DNA of 64,000 bases from Morella rubra. Lineage: Eukaryota; Streptophyta; Magnoliopsida; Fagales; Myricaceae. The notes beneath the pieces are model-generated. The model saw only the letters and a list, made by a program, of their open reading frames with translations, did not search any database and was not told the DNA's origin. The DNA lies in the NCBI GenBank assembly GCA_003952965.2, contig CM025851.1:2877307-2941306 (forward strand), given 5' to 3'. Both the position numbers and the translations under genes were made by a program. This document shows positions 1 through 10,870 of the stretch, piece after piece; position 1 is the stretch's first letter; each line of letters begins with the position of its first letter.

Positions 1-99
1 AGAAGAAAATTTTGCTACTAATCTTTCTAGCTCCAAAAAAGGGTATCCATTTCCCTTCTGTTGAAATTGTAGAAGTTACCGGTGACTTTGGTAGATTTA
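1..99 (+). pseudogene. CrRLK1L receptor kinase fragment (juxtamembrane region)
   Basis: The first ~100 bases match, by eye, the juxtamembrane part of the intact receptor kinase at 20082-22547 (about 21418-21540) and the decayed copy at 15220-15350. Shared stretches include agaaaattttgctact and the region coding a GY-x-FP-x-V-x-I-x-EAT-like segment. An internal deletion relative to the other copies removes about 35 bases after position 25, and no open frame remains. The fragment is cut by the window edge, so its left extent is unknown. It suggests a further RLK unit to the left of the CHI cluster. Confidence 0.5.
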
Positions 100-289
100 G
101 AGAGACTTTGTTTATGGAAATTTTAGAAAATATTTTTAAAATTTTGAGAATTTTTTAAATATTAAAATTTATTAAGATTTATAAAAAATATAAAATATAT
201 ATGTAAAAGTGTGAAGTTTATTGAGATTTATAAAATGTATTTAAGGTGATGAAAATTTTAGACCATTAAAAAATTAGACAAAGAAACGC
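100..289. mobile_element. AT-rich MITE-like segment
   Basis: An AT-rich segment with poor coding potential sits directly after the kinase fragment. Its ends are loosely inverted: agactttgttta on the left against gcgtttctttgtc read from the right. Its interior (ttttgagaatttt, ttattgagattta) resembles the MITE at 12442-12622. The flanking trinucleotides (TTA left, TAA right) are not a proper target duplication, so the ends are uncertain. Confidence 0.3.
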
Positions 290-499
290 TAACTTAGGAG
301 TTGTTCGGTTTTGCAATATTTTGAGAATTTTAGTATGTTGAGGATTTTTATGTGATGTTGGAGTTTATTGGTTTTTGTGTAGAATTTGTTGACTTTTAAT
401 GATTAGTGTGAAAAAAGAGATAATGATTTTTAAGGTTGTTATTTAATTTTTAACTTTATTGGGATGTGTGTAGAAGATAAAATATAATATATATATTGA

Positions 500-1085
500 T
501 ATTTATTTATATAATATTGATTATAATTCCGAAAATAGCTTTTATTTTCTATTTTTTATTATCATACAAATGTTGATGTTTACTTATAATATTTGTGATA
601 ATTTCGAAAATCCTTTTTATTTCCTATTTTTTTATGTTTATTTATAATATTTATTATAATTTCGAATTTGTCTTCTATTATCTATTTGTTATTGTCATAC
701 AAATGTTGATGTTCATTTATAATATTGGGAATAATGAGTGAATACCTCTTATCTGCTATTTTTATATAATATTATCAAATGTTGATATTTATTGATAATA
801 TTTTTTATAATTCTGAAAAGTCCTTTTATTATCTACTTTTTTATTGTTATACAAATGTTGATGTATATTTATAATACTTTACGTAATTCCAAAAATTCCA
901 ATTATTTTGTAACAACTTGTTTTCGTAATACAAAATAGAAAATAATTATATATTTTAATTCTGAAAATACCTATTACTTTCTATTTTTAAACAGTGAAAC
1001 AAATGTCCATATCTATTTATAATATGTTTTATAATTACAAAAATTCATTTTATTTGCTATTTTTATTGTCATACAAATATCTAAC
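500..1085. repeat. Degenerate ~76-bp tandem repeat, about 8 units
   Basis: The phrase tcatacaaatgttgatgt followed by tatttataatat, an ata-attccgaaaat stretch and ttttatt-tctattttt recurs at roughly 76-77 bp spacing (near 562, 694, 771 and 848), with shorter or diverged units between and after. It is a decayed AT-rich minisatellite. No coding potential is seen. The stretch 290-500 before it is AT-rich with no recognisable feature. Confidence 0.7.
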
Positions 1086-1434
1086 AGGCATAACAGTGTT
1101 ATGAAAAAAAAATATTTAGTTAATGAGTTAAAACAAGTAACAGAAAATTGTGATTCCGTACTTCAAATGGCCACCTGAAATAAATTCGTTACAATAAACA
1201 TATAATATTAACAGTAACTGTTAATGCCCCACGGAGACGCTACGTCCTCATAACAACTGAGCAAAACATATTCTGCCTATACAAGCAAAAACCAATTCCA
1301 TCGCATAAACCATCTAGTAATTAGGTAATAAAGATAACAAATATGACAATCAATATCAGGAAAAGGAACAACCAAACACAGCCGCAGCATCCAAAGCACA
1401 ATAACAAATGTTTTCTTAAACTTCAACCCATCAA
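1086..1434. other. No gene recognised
   Basis: Low-complexity noncoding DNA between the tandem repeat and the transposase. It may hold the 3' terminus of the Harbinger element, but I could not identify a terminal inverted repeat with confidence. Confidence 0.5.
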
Positions 1435-3058
1435 CTAGCGAGTGTTGTCCGCCCACATTGCCGTTATGATTTCATCACGTTTTGCACTCATTATGGCAGA
1501 ACTAGCTGGGTTGAACGTTTGCTCATAACTTCCCGAACCCTGACCAAAGTTGTCCTCGTCGTCTACGTCTTGTCCAATGAGCTCCTGGTAATCAGGAACA
1601 AATGCTGCTATATCGCCTTGTTGTATCAAGAAATTGAATACAACACAACATGCCATGATGATATTCCGCTGACTCGCTATATAATATCGTGGCATCTTGT
1701 TCAATATGTTAAACTTCCCTTTCAATTTGCCAAACGTGCGCTCCACTATATTGCGCAGAGACGAATGTCGGTAGTTAAAGAGCTCTTTTGGTCCGGTTGG
1801 CTCACCGGACTCTCGAAAGCGACGTAGATGATATCTAACCCGCCTATGAGGCGGTAGAAATCCATCTAGGCATAGAAGGCCTGAATCTACTACGTAATAG
1901 TAGCCTGCATCGTAAAGGTAAAGTTAGTTAAAGTGAAGTTATTATTCTAATCCTAAAACCCTACTTGGTTCGTTTCGCTTCTATGTATAGTACGATAACA
2001 AGCACCACCAGTGATACATAAACGTACCTGGGTATGGCATCGGGAACTTGTTCTCTGGCCGTGTAATAGCGTCTGTGAAAACCCGTGAATCGTGCACAGT
2101 ACCTTCCCAACCACAATAAACAAACGTGAACATGCCCCGGAAGTCTACTGCGCACAACACATTTTGTGCATAAAAACCTTTGCGACATCGATATACGTCT
2201 TGCAACCTCTTGGGCACACAACAACTAATATAGGTGCCATCAATAGCACCGATGCAATCCTACATGTGAGCATCTGGAGTTAAAATTGAATGTTCGCGTG
2301 CATAATCCAGTTTATACGAATTAGTAGTTCAACATTTAACAAGAGTTAATTTGAATAGGCGTGTACCTTGAACCAAGGGTAATACTTAGAGTTGCCTTGT
2401 ATGTACGGGTGCACTCCCATCATGTGAGTTGGCCGTATGATAAGTTTAGCCATTCTACACAGGGCCCTCGCCACACGCGGACATGGTGATGTACAGTATC
2501 CAACGAGTGTTGAAAAAAGTGGCCTGCAATCCTCTGTTTATGGGCATGCGCAGTGATGAATAGAAACATACACAACGCCTCTTCCACCTTCACACGCTTA
2601 TCCTTCAACTATCCATATATACGAAGACAGTGCGCCAAGTTTATGAATGATGTCCGCGACATTCTGAATATGTTTATACATTCCACACCGTTGGGGTGAT
2701 TAAGGATCTCAGCAACGTGCATTGCTCCTGTGAGAATGGAAGTATTCTGTGGGATTGGGCAACGACGGGACAATCTCCTAAGTGCCCTTCTTCTTCGGAC
2801 CCCCTCGATTATATCAAATGCAATTGCATCATCACCTTGGTCCGGGTTGTCCGAATCTTCTGTAGATGTAGTCGTAGTATCACCCGCACATGATTCGACT
2901 TCTTCGGCTTCATCTGACCCTTGCGGCTCGAATGGCTCTTCTTGTTCGGTGTTAGCTGCTTCATTTACGTTGTATGCCCGTTCTTCTTCAGCGACATATG
3001 GCTCATTTAAATCGAAGTCAAATTGGTGAGTATTATCCATTGAATCTACATTAAACAA
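1435..3058 (-). pseudogene. Harbinger DDE transposase (HARBI1-like nuclease), lightly damaged
   Basis: Three exons can be traced, in transcription order 3058-2367, 2259-2028 and 1904-1435. The N-terminus is acidic, then comes the plant Harbinger N-terminal helical region (SILTGAMHVAEIL, ..FRMSRTSFINLAHCL), then VEEALCMFLFITAHAHKQRI. Exon 2 carries DCIGAIDGTYI (first catalytic D) and GTVHDSRVF (second D). Exon 3 carries IVERTFGKLKGKF (catalytic E) and ends with an acidic C-terminus. Two lesions are seen: an in-frame TAG at 2609-2611 just after LRIYG, and a frameshift near 2485, after which RPTHMMGVHPYIQGNSKYY resumes in another frame. All DDE residues survive. An alternative start is the ATG at 3043. 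Family assignment is secure; function is probably lost. Confidence 0.88.
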
Positions 3059-3462
3059 TTACGTACGAATGTTATTACCCCACAAAACCCATAGCTACTT
3101 GCTAACCAATTATCTAGGGAACGAATTCTGAAAAAAAATTTATACACTATAAAATTAATATTATAAAAATATTTTTTCTAACTAACATTGACAGATACAT
3201 GTAACACAACAGAATGAGATCCTGCAAATCCATATAAATTATCATGCATACCCAAGACAGCATATCTATTGCCAAAGTTATGAAATGCGATACAAATGTA
3301 TATAATAATCTGACAATCTAAACAACACAATTTTTCTCCGAAATACAGTACTCCGTACAAATTAAGTTTCTCATACACACATACTAATAACGTTCATTAC
3401 AACGCAAATTAAATACTCAATGAAAAACACAACATAAGCTATGGATAGTCTACTGCAGAAGC

Positions 3463-4425
3463 CTACTTCAGGTAAAGCACATATGCTCGACGTGCGTCTG
3501 CGGAGAGCCTCAGGAATGCTTGCCTAAATGTCCCACTTTGAATGATCTTGTCCATCGCCCTCCCCATGGCTTCTTCACCAATCGGAGGCTGAATAGCCAT
3601 GAGTGCATCAACGCACTCATTCACGAGAGAGATCCGAGAATGGTTAGAGTTTGCAATGCGTTCCGCCCTGACACGCAAAAAGTTTTTAGATGCCTCTTCG
3701 AATGAGTCATTTTGAGACTCCCCAGATCGCATCTTACGCGATCCGACACCCGAAGGCGTGGGAGATGGACGCTTCCGCCTCCCACTTGAACCTTCGCCGG
3801 GGGTGAAGGGAGAAGCAGCCCTTGGTAGGTCGCTTCGTGCAGACCTACCAAGGGCTGCATCATGAAGACGTTGCTCCTCTTTCACTAGTAGCAGGATCTT
3901 GGGTGGGTGCATAGCGGTAGAGGCCGCTGGCGGTGTGGTTACCAAATATATAACACAATTCATCATAATGGTTTAACCCTCGACCCATGAATTTGGCATA
4001 TTTTTCTTCGATCTGCACGTGGAAAACGTAGCACTCCCGTTATGATGATTCAACTAAGTAACTGATAATTAGATGACTGATAAATAGATTAGTTAAGTGA
4101 TAGTAGTGAAACTCACTTGAAGAAGTTCAGTCCAACGTTCGACGTCTGCTTTCACGGTTTTGGTTTCAGGATCCCATCCAAACCCGGTCCTTGATTTTAG
4201 GTCCTCGAACATCCTAAACTCAGTGCGCATATTGTCCAACTTAGTTTTAATTTTTTGCGCATCGAGGATGGGCACATCAACACTCATAATTGCAGCTATC
4301 GATTCGTAGTTGGGTGCTCCTAGTTTGCCATTTTTCACACGTCCTGCGTTGAACTCAGCAATGACTAGTTCAATAAGTCTCGTCACACGTTGCTCATCTC
4401 GCCAAAGGGTTTTTGATGATGCCAT
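3463..4425 (-). pseudogene. Harbinger ORF1, Myb/SANT-like DNA-binding protein
   Basis: Exon 1 (4425-4117) encodes a Myb/SANT-like (Myb_DNA-bind_3) domain beginning MASSKTLWRDEQRVTRLIEL, with W and the spaced hydrophobic residues, ending at FGWDPETKTVKADVERWTEL. Exon 2 starts at 4012 after a TGCAG acceptor (IEEKYAKFMGRGLNHYDEL..). A one-base frameshift near 3885-3900 moves the frame, after which EEQRLHDAALG runs to the stop at 3463 (..SADARRAYVLYLK). In PIF/Pong elements this protein helps bring the transposase to the element ends. The 3' part is basic and Ser/Pro-rich, as usual for the family. The 404 bases between ORF1 and ORF2 hold no recognised feature. Confidence 0.8.
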
Positions 4426-4429
4426 TGAA

Positions 4430-6840
4430 GCCTAATTGATAAGGACGCAGAAACCATAATGAGTAATTTAACTATCGAGACCTACTATTGATGCACTAAT
4501 TATTTACAAAATGACAGCTTCTCTCTTCTGTGTTTTACATGTAAACAAATTGAATTTTCACACCACATAGAAAAGAACTTTACAAAATCATGCTCGAGAG
4601 ATGGCAATGAAGAATCTGTCTGTGGATGTGAAATGCAAATTAGTTCGAGGAAAGCCTCTTCCTACAGTCACGAACTCTCATGAACCACCTCACACAAAAA
4701 TTGCAAGACTTAAACATTTGATGAAGTAAATGTTATGCAAAAGCAAAAATGAATGAGTCGGGATATTTATCACAAATACTTATGCATGATCAATCATCAC
4801 CCAATTTCTACACATGCATAATTAATAAGTTGTGTCCTAAGAGCCCTATTTAAAATGAGTGTTTTCGGTTACACACCGTGCGTCGGGTTGCAGTGGAGGA
4901 CGAGGGTTGCAGGTGAATGATCCTTTCTTTTCCGGACCTAAGCAAATGGCGCTGCATATACAAATTAAATGAATATAAGGCCAAAAAAAAAAAAAAAAGA
5001 TTAACAGCAGACAAATAACTCAAACAAAGACGCAGTAGTAAACCCAGGCAAACAAAGTGGTAAAGTTAGGATTTGACTCTATGGGAGAAAACTCTAAACA
5101 AATAACGTGAAATTGACATTTAATTTTTTCTTTAACAAAAAAAGGTATCTGATATCAATTACATTCATTATTGTCACTATTGAATTTCTTAATTTTGAAT
5201 GCATGGAAGATTGCCTTATAATCAATCTAAAAATCTGGGTTCGAAAATCACAAAGTAACAAATCTGAGCACTTGTACACGCAAAAAATTTATGCCTAGCA
5301 TTGTTATAAGGACACAAATACAAATTTCGTATTAAACTAGAATGCTAAGGCAAAAAATTACAGGATAACAGCCAGCCTTCATATTATACAAATTACTCTG
5401 AGCTATATCAGACCTACGAGTGACATGTAATTAGGAAAATTAACTTCCAAACTACACAGTTCGGCACTCCCTTCTGAGCAGCATCAATGGCTTGCAATGT
5501 CCAAATAATTAATTAAGGCAATAATGCAGGTAAATATACTTTCAATTTTAAGTGAGGGTTAGCAGTAAATGACAATGAATTATTTACTCTATCTATCTCT
5601 GTGGCAACAAATTATCATCTCAAACAGGCTTTTGAACAATAGACGCTAGTATTGGAGCTAACCAATGTTATTTGCTGGAAAACAGTATGAAATTTGTTCT
5701 ATGCCCAAGCTAATCATAGCAATCTCGGCATTCATTGATGTTCTTCAGGTGAAGACCATCTTTCTTCTCATTGATTATAATTCAAGCCACAGTGAACAAT
5801 CAAACAGAGGAAAAAAAGCACCCAGCAAAAGAACAATCAAACAGAGGAAAAAAAGACAGACATAAATCATAGGAATCATAATCCCCGTATGGAACTACAC
5901 CATATTTTACAATATACAATCCAAAGAGCAGAAGCTTACATACGTTAGCTCCACCAAAATCCATAGTGATACAAGATTTGTTAACAGACTACAGATAAAC
6001 TCATGATCAAGCCATTGCAACAAAGCAATCTTACAAACAGTAAAGGTGGATCACACAGCACTCTCTCTCTCTCTGTTCCTCGGCAAAATTGAAACGAACT
6101 CAAACATAACACTCTCTCTCTCTCTCTCTCTGTGTGTGTGTTCCTCGGCACATTTTGGGTTCAACTCAAACAACATAGCACTACATTCCTCAGCAAATTT
6201 CCCTAACTCCAACTATGGCACTAACGTTCGTTACAATCCATGCAGAAACAACACGAGATCGAGAAGGACAGAGGCAGCTAGAGCTGAAAAAGACTGACCT
6301 GGCTGCGAAGATTGAACCGGGTTGTCGGTGCCGTCGCTGCGGAGCTGATGCCGCTGGAGGAAGACTGGGTTCGGGTGGCTGCGGGCTGGTTCGAACGTGC
6401 AGCTGGTCTTCTCCTCCTCCTCCTCCTCTGAAAGCTTTCAACTTTCGGCACTACCAGTCGTTCACGCGTTTCTTCACTGCCCAAGGATTTTTCAGCCGGC
6501 CGTCTAGTCATCCTGCCGTTGGTCCAGTACGGGTTGCAGGCTTGTTTCACGTCAAAGGGGAGGGGCTTAGGGGAGATAACTGTTGTTGTCAGAATAGGGT
6601 AGCTGAAATTCCAACTTCGCCCCTTCCAAGTCTTCAACGTTTCATTTAATGATAAGGGCTTTTCCGTCAATATGCGTACAATGCAATTAATATGGTGGAA
6701 TTGAGTGTTTAATGATTCAGTTTTTTAGTCCCATTTTGCCCTTTGTTGATTCGAATGTTGAGAACTAACTGAAGGCTGTGTTAGTCATTTGCAGACGTCA
6801 AATAAAGGATAAAAATGGAACTCTATAACGTGGCAAATAT
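4430..6840. other. Intergenic, no gene recognised
   Basis: No homologous protein could be recognised on either strand. A poly-A tract lies at 4982-5000. A GC-rich island (about 6290-6620) has overlapping open frames on both strands with no recognisable domain, so I do not call a gene. Part of this stretch may belong to the 5' end of the Harbinger element. Confidence 0.5.
6060..6145. repeat. Paired (CT)n microsatellites
   Basis: Two CT runs, about 6061-6075 and 6111-6133 (the second passing into GT), each followed by gttcctcggca. The shared right flank suggests a small local duplication of about 60 bp. Confidence 0.75.
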
Positions 6841-6897
6841 GTTCGTTTACAGGATTCAACATTTTCTTGAATCCTGAGAATTCAAGCTTAAACGAAC
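6841..6897. repeat. 57-bp perfect-ended inverted repeat (foldback)
   Basis: The segment starts gttcgttt and ends aaacgaac. Inside, aggattcaa near the left pairs with ttgaatcct towards the right, giving a short hairpin. It lies at the outer edge of the CHI1 promoter and is absent from the corresponding place upstream of CHI3. It may be an internally deleted MITE or an excision remnant. Confidence 0.55.
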
Positions 6898-6904
6898 GTC
6901 TTCT

Positions 6905-7147
6905 TAGAATGATCAGTAGGAGATTTCGAGAGACCTATGGGTCGGGAATGACGACCTACAGTTCCCCGCCCCCGCCCGTACACGTGATCTTAAAATCAGC
7001 TTGCGTGCGCCTATCTACCTCACTAGGCCCCTACCGGCCTTCCTTGGGAAAGTGTCCCACGTCATAATCACAGACGGCAAACCCAGGGTCCCCGCTATAA
7101 AACGCAGTGTGTCCAAAAGCACACAGGAAATATATATCTCCTTGAAG
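6905..7147 (+). promoter_or_regulatory. CHI1 promoter with G-box and TATA box
   Basis: TATAAAA lies at 7096-7102, 46 bases before the ATG. A CACGTG G-box is at 6981-6986 and an ACGTCA core near 7058. The whole segment aligns by eye with the CHI3 promoter (15360-15584), including gatcagtaggagatttcgagaga at its left end, which resembles kinase-gene coding sequence. G-box and ACGT elements are known in light- and MYB/bHLH-controlled flavonoid promoters; their use here is inferred. Confidence 0.65.
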
Positions 7148-8391
7148 ATGGCTCAGGTACCGTCCCTCACCAGGTCGAGAGCGTGGCATTTCCTTCTACG
7201 ACTAAGCATCCTGGCTCCCCCAAGTCCTTTTTCCTCGGCGGCGCAGGTTCTTAAGCTACGCCACCCCTAGGGCACTCGCAATTTGTGCCCTTTCATCAGT
7301 TAAGTCTTTTTCTTGTGTTTGAGTTGGTTGTTTGATTAATGGTGCGCGCTAACGTGCTTAGGGGTCCGGGGCTTGGAGATTCAAGGAAACTTCGTGAAGT
7401 TCACTGCCATCGGGGTGTACTTAGAAGGCAACGCTGTGCCTTCTCTCGCCGTTAAGTGGGGAGGAAAGTGTGCCGGGGAGCTGGCGGAATCAGACGATTT
7501 CTTCGCGGACGTCATTAGAGGTAACGGACTCACTGCTTTAAATTTTAATCGTCTAATCTTCTCTGGATCCAGGAGGATCTTAGCTACTCTGCCCCCGGTT
7601 GTTTTGGCATTATTGTAAATTGGATCAGTGCGACGGTTTTTACTGTTCTGGAACGCGTCGTGTCTGAAACAACAATCATGATTTCGTGCATGGGCTCTCT
7701 TTCCTTCCCCGCCTTTCACATTTCGAAAACATGAACATTGTTGCAATTGACATTTAGGCCCCTTTGAGAAGTTTGTGCGGGTGACATTGATCTCGACGTT
7801 ATCGGGTCAGCAATTCTCGGAGAAGGTCTCGGAGAATTCTATTGCCGCTTTGAAATCTCTTGGACTTTACACCGATGCAGAAGCCAAAGCCTTTGAGAAG
7901 TTCATCGAGATCTTCAAAGATGAGAACTTCCCACCTGGCTCCTCTATCTTTTTCGGAGTCAGCGCATCATTAAAGGTAAGCCAATTAAAGCTAATTTCTA
8001 GGCTTTCAGTTAGTTACGTGTCGCTTTTGTTCACATAACATGTTACATATGGATTCATTTCTCGGTAGTCATGACAAAGGAAATGAACATTTTTTATTGT
8101 TATGCTTTTATTTCTTCTTGGGTGCAGATTTTCTTCTCCAAAGATGGCACCGTACCGGAAACTTGGACCGCCGTGATAGAGAATAAACTGCTTGCAGAGG
8201 CGATACTAGCGTCGATGATTGGCAAGCATGGTGTTTCTCCGGCTGCAAAACTGAGTTTGGCTACACGGGTATCTGAGTTGTTGAAGGAGAACAAGGATCA
8301 AGTGATCGACCACGGTCTGTTGGAGACCTGTAGGGTGGCTGAAGAGGAGAAATTGGTGGAGTTGGAGAGAAAGGAGGTTAAGGTTGAGTAA
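7148..8391 (+). pseudogene. CHI: Chalcone isomerase copy 1, frameshifted
   Basis: Four exons with the standard CHI structure: 7148-7246, 7362-7520, 7758-7975 and 8128-8391. Exons 2-4 have the same lengths as CHI3 (159, 218 and 264 bases) and stay open to TAA. Exon 1 is 99 instead of 106 bases: seven bases (ggcgttc in CHI3) are missing after accgtccctcacc, so the frame is lost by about codon 9. No later ATG restores a useful protein. The remaining coding sequence is close to CHI3 and keeps Arg-Gly-Leu (alfalfa 36-38), Thr48 and Asn113. The catalytic Tyr106 is Phe ([11 protein letters not shown]). Functional CHI converts naringenin chalcone to (2S)-naringenin. This copy looks recently inactivated. 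Confidence 0.9.
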
Positions 8392-9830
8392 ATGAGACAG
8401 GCAAGAGAAGCATTCCTAGAGTGGAGATGATAGTCTCGTATCTTTTGTAATCTTCACTGTATCTCTCAATAAGTATTTTTAAGAATATATGCACGTGTGA
8501 GTGATTCGAAAAACTAATTACTTTAGCAACGCCCTTCAAAAAAGACAAGTTACACAACTTGGCCTGATCACAATAAGGCACGATGGAATCCACTCCAATG
8601 CCAACACATTATAATCAACAAAGGGTTAATTAGTCCTGGAGACGTGGGGTATTGTTTATCCCAAATCGGTCATTAAGTAAGTGATTTTATAAAATTCTAA
8701 ATACCCGAGATACATATTACTCAATTGTCAATAATCACATGTTTTCTTTAATTTTCAAATCATTCAATAATATATGTTATATATGACTAGTTGCCGTTAA
8801 TTTACGGAATAGTACTCTAGGGACTATTAAACTCATGGAGTTTTTTTTAAAGGTTATAATGAACAGGATATTCAGAATCCATCGAACGAAGAACTCGTTA
8901 AATACAACCTTAAGGCTATTAAAAGCTTGTGTTTTATTATAAGTCTATAAGCGTGTTGAATCAACTTGTGGACGGCCCAGTTCAGGAGATTAAAAAAAAA
9001 CTACCGCAACGACCCAATGTACAAAAACCCGGCGGACGCTTAAGGGGGAAAAGACAAAGGATCAACTGATGGATTTACGACTGGAACCTCGTGGCCCACA
9101 TCAGTTGGGTGACAAATAGAGAAAAGCAGTAGTGTATAAACAAGGTCTGCTGTCGACGGCTTCAACAACACAAGGCCCATCACGAGGTTAAAAAGTGTGT
9201 GCGGCACCGAGTCTTTTGACCAAAGGTCAGAAGCGGTTACAGCACAATAATAGATGCGAGGCCGGCGGTTATTTAGCCAAAAAAAGGATGCGAGGCCGGC
9301 GGTTATTTAGCCAAAAAAAGGATGCGAGGCCGGAGGCATGAAGGTTGCTCCCAAGTGATGAGAGCCTTGGACCCAACGTTGTCTTCTTATACGACAAAGC
9401 GCGATAGAAGATATGGGAAGGTCAGAGTCCGGACAGACTCGGGTTTAAAGGCAAACGTTCTACCTTGACCGCCGTTCAGATCGAAAAGTACGCAGGATTT
9501 TTTTTTTTTTTTTTGTCTCCTGATGAAAAGTATTGATCTAATTTTCTTCAATTTTTTCCGAATCGTTTTGTATTTCTTTCTTTATTAGAGGTTAGGATCA
9601 CTGTTCAAAGATTGAAACAGTAGTGACAGCATGGAAGTAATATCCCTCCAGTCAAGATGATTTTCATGGCAATTTCCTTGAGCCAATTACTTAATCTTTT
9701 ATAGGTTGGCCTTTGGGTAATTAACAATAACGTTACAACTTTTCAAATTTGGCTAGTGGACCTACCTTGGTCTTAGATTATGTCTCTGCCTCACAGACGG
9801 TGGGCTATTGACCGTTAAATTTTTTTTTCT
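8392..9830. repeat. CHI 3' flank, duplicated block A
   Basis: Noncoding. From about 8560 it parallels the flank downstream of CHI3. Shared stretches include aaggttataatgaacagg (8851 and 18498), cgcttaaggg (9038 and 18667), aggcccagcacgagg-type text, gtcttcttat/gtagaacaaagcgcgat, and gggtaattaacaataacgtta (9715 and 19183). The last part, to ctgcctcacagacggtgggct (~9787), matches the region upstream of the receptor kinase (19140-19600). So it is the remains of a CHI-to-RLK spacer from which the kinase has been lost. Confidence 0.75.
9253..9342. repeat. 34-bp tandem repeat, about 2.5 copies
   Basis: Units beginning gatgcgaggccgg start at 9253, 9287 and 9321. The first two continue cggttatttagccaaaaaaag; the third diverges after gaggccgg. 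The matching block after CHI3 has one copy only (~18890), so the expansion happened after the blocks split. Confidence 0.85.
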
Positions 9831-10015
9831 TACATAATACAAAAAATTATCTTAAAGTTAAGATTAAAAATATTAAAACACCCGTATCATACGAATTATT
9901 AAGATTAAGAGATGACAATTGAATTTTATGGGTCTGTATCTTCTAAAAAATTGTAAAATATCTTCTTTCTCAATAGTTTCCTCCTCTCTCATCTATTAAG
10001 ATCAATAAAAACGCT

Positions 10016-10216
10016 GCAATTCGAGATTCATTTCCAGTTGTAGCTAAGGCAGAGGCGTCATTGTTTGGTATCTTGGAGGCACATAAGAAAAGGTTTTCCA
10101 ATTTCCTTTTAGAGGGAGACTCGTCTGTAATGATACAAGCGATTAATTTGTTTTCAAGACGTGTGGAGTAGAAAATTCATGAAATTTTTTGTGATATATG
10201 GAAAGAACTGTTTTGA
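10016..10216 (+). pseudogene. RNase H-like (RVT_3) fragment of a retroelement
   Basis: One frame reads VVAKAEASLFGILEAHKKRF, then FLLEGDSSVMIQAINL, a TAG, then KIHEIFCDIWKEL and TGA. This is the A-E-A / E-G-D-S pattern of the RNase H-like domain found at the C-terminus of many plant LINE-type polyproteins and in stand-alone RVT_3 proteins. It has no start and an internal stop, so it is a relic. No reverse-transcriptase part is visible nearby. Confidence 0.6.
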
Positions 10217-10440
10217 TTTATCAATAAAGAGTTATTACTTTGATTTAAAAAAAAATCAAAAAAATGAAATTTTGATGCAAAAATAAAATAAAAAACTTGA
10301 AGTGAATAAAGAAGTTGATAAATAATTTTGACACTCAAACATTACTTAAATATTTCATTTAGATGTGAGAGTTAAAAATAGGTGAAAAATATACACAAAT
10401 TATATACAATTAATGAAAATTTGATGCAAAAAAAAAAAAC

Positions 10441-10870
10441 ATTTATATTTAATGTTCTTATACGTTAAAATCTGTGGATTCACGCCTTCATTACGAGGTC
10501 TTGAAATCTGCTAAACTACCCATTTTGAGATTAAGATGGGCTCCTCAAATGCGGTGGCCTTGGATCAGCGCATAGTATTGAATTCGAAGGGATTTTTCAC
10601 TGATAGCTAGTCCCTAGTCAGAATAGAGAGCCGCTGCCGCAAGTTCAATTGTTTCCATAAATGCAATTGCAGCGCCCTTGCTTCGTTCTCAACCAAATTC
10701 TACACTGTTAATATGGAAAAGATTATGAACTCGAAAAAACACAATAATTGAATTTTATTATAAAAGTAATATTTATTAATATAGAGTTTTATTATTGTGT
10801 TTATCCTATTGTATTTGGAGAAGATCCTAATCCGAAAGTGCGGCTCAAATCTAACAAGTATTAATCCTAT
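10441..10870. repeat. Duplicated upstream block, copy A
   Basis: Matches 11535-12745 closely once two insertions are removed from the latter. Shared landmarks are cttatacgttaaa, ggattcacgccttcattacgagg, aaactacccattttgagattaag, cataaatgcaattgcagcgccc and agtgcggctcaaatctaacaagta. It has a short open stretch (MGSSNAVALDQRI..) with a stop, matched by a 69-codon ORF in copy B, but no known protein was recognised. No CHI coding sequence follows this copy. Confidence 0.85.

Larger units (their letters stand above)
1435..4425 (-). mobile_element. PIF/Harbinger (Pong-like) DNA transposon, two-gene, nearly intact
   Basis: Two genes in the same orientation form the classic PIF/Harbinger pair. A Myb/SANT-like DNA-binding protein (ORF1, 3463-4425) is followed downstream by a DDE transposase (ORF2, 1435-3058). 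Spacing, intron positions and protein motifs all fit one element. Damage is limited to about one frameshift in ORF1, plus one nonsense codon and one frameshift in ORF2, so it was probably mobile fairly recently. The true ends extend beyond these coordinates; I could not settle TIRs or the 3-bp TWA target duplication. Confidence 0.85.

Noticed and set aside
6190-6670. Overlapping ORFs of 83-144 codons in the GC-rich island
   Set aside because: Open frames occur on both strands as expected from composition; repetitive Arg/Pro/Ser text and no recognisable domain.
292-6897. ttaggagttgttcggttttgc (292) and the reverse of aaacgaacgtcttcttag (~6905) as TIRs of the whole Harbinger element
   Set aside because: Similarity is loose, the second end belongs to the small foldback at 6841-6897, and no matching 3-bp target duplication was found.
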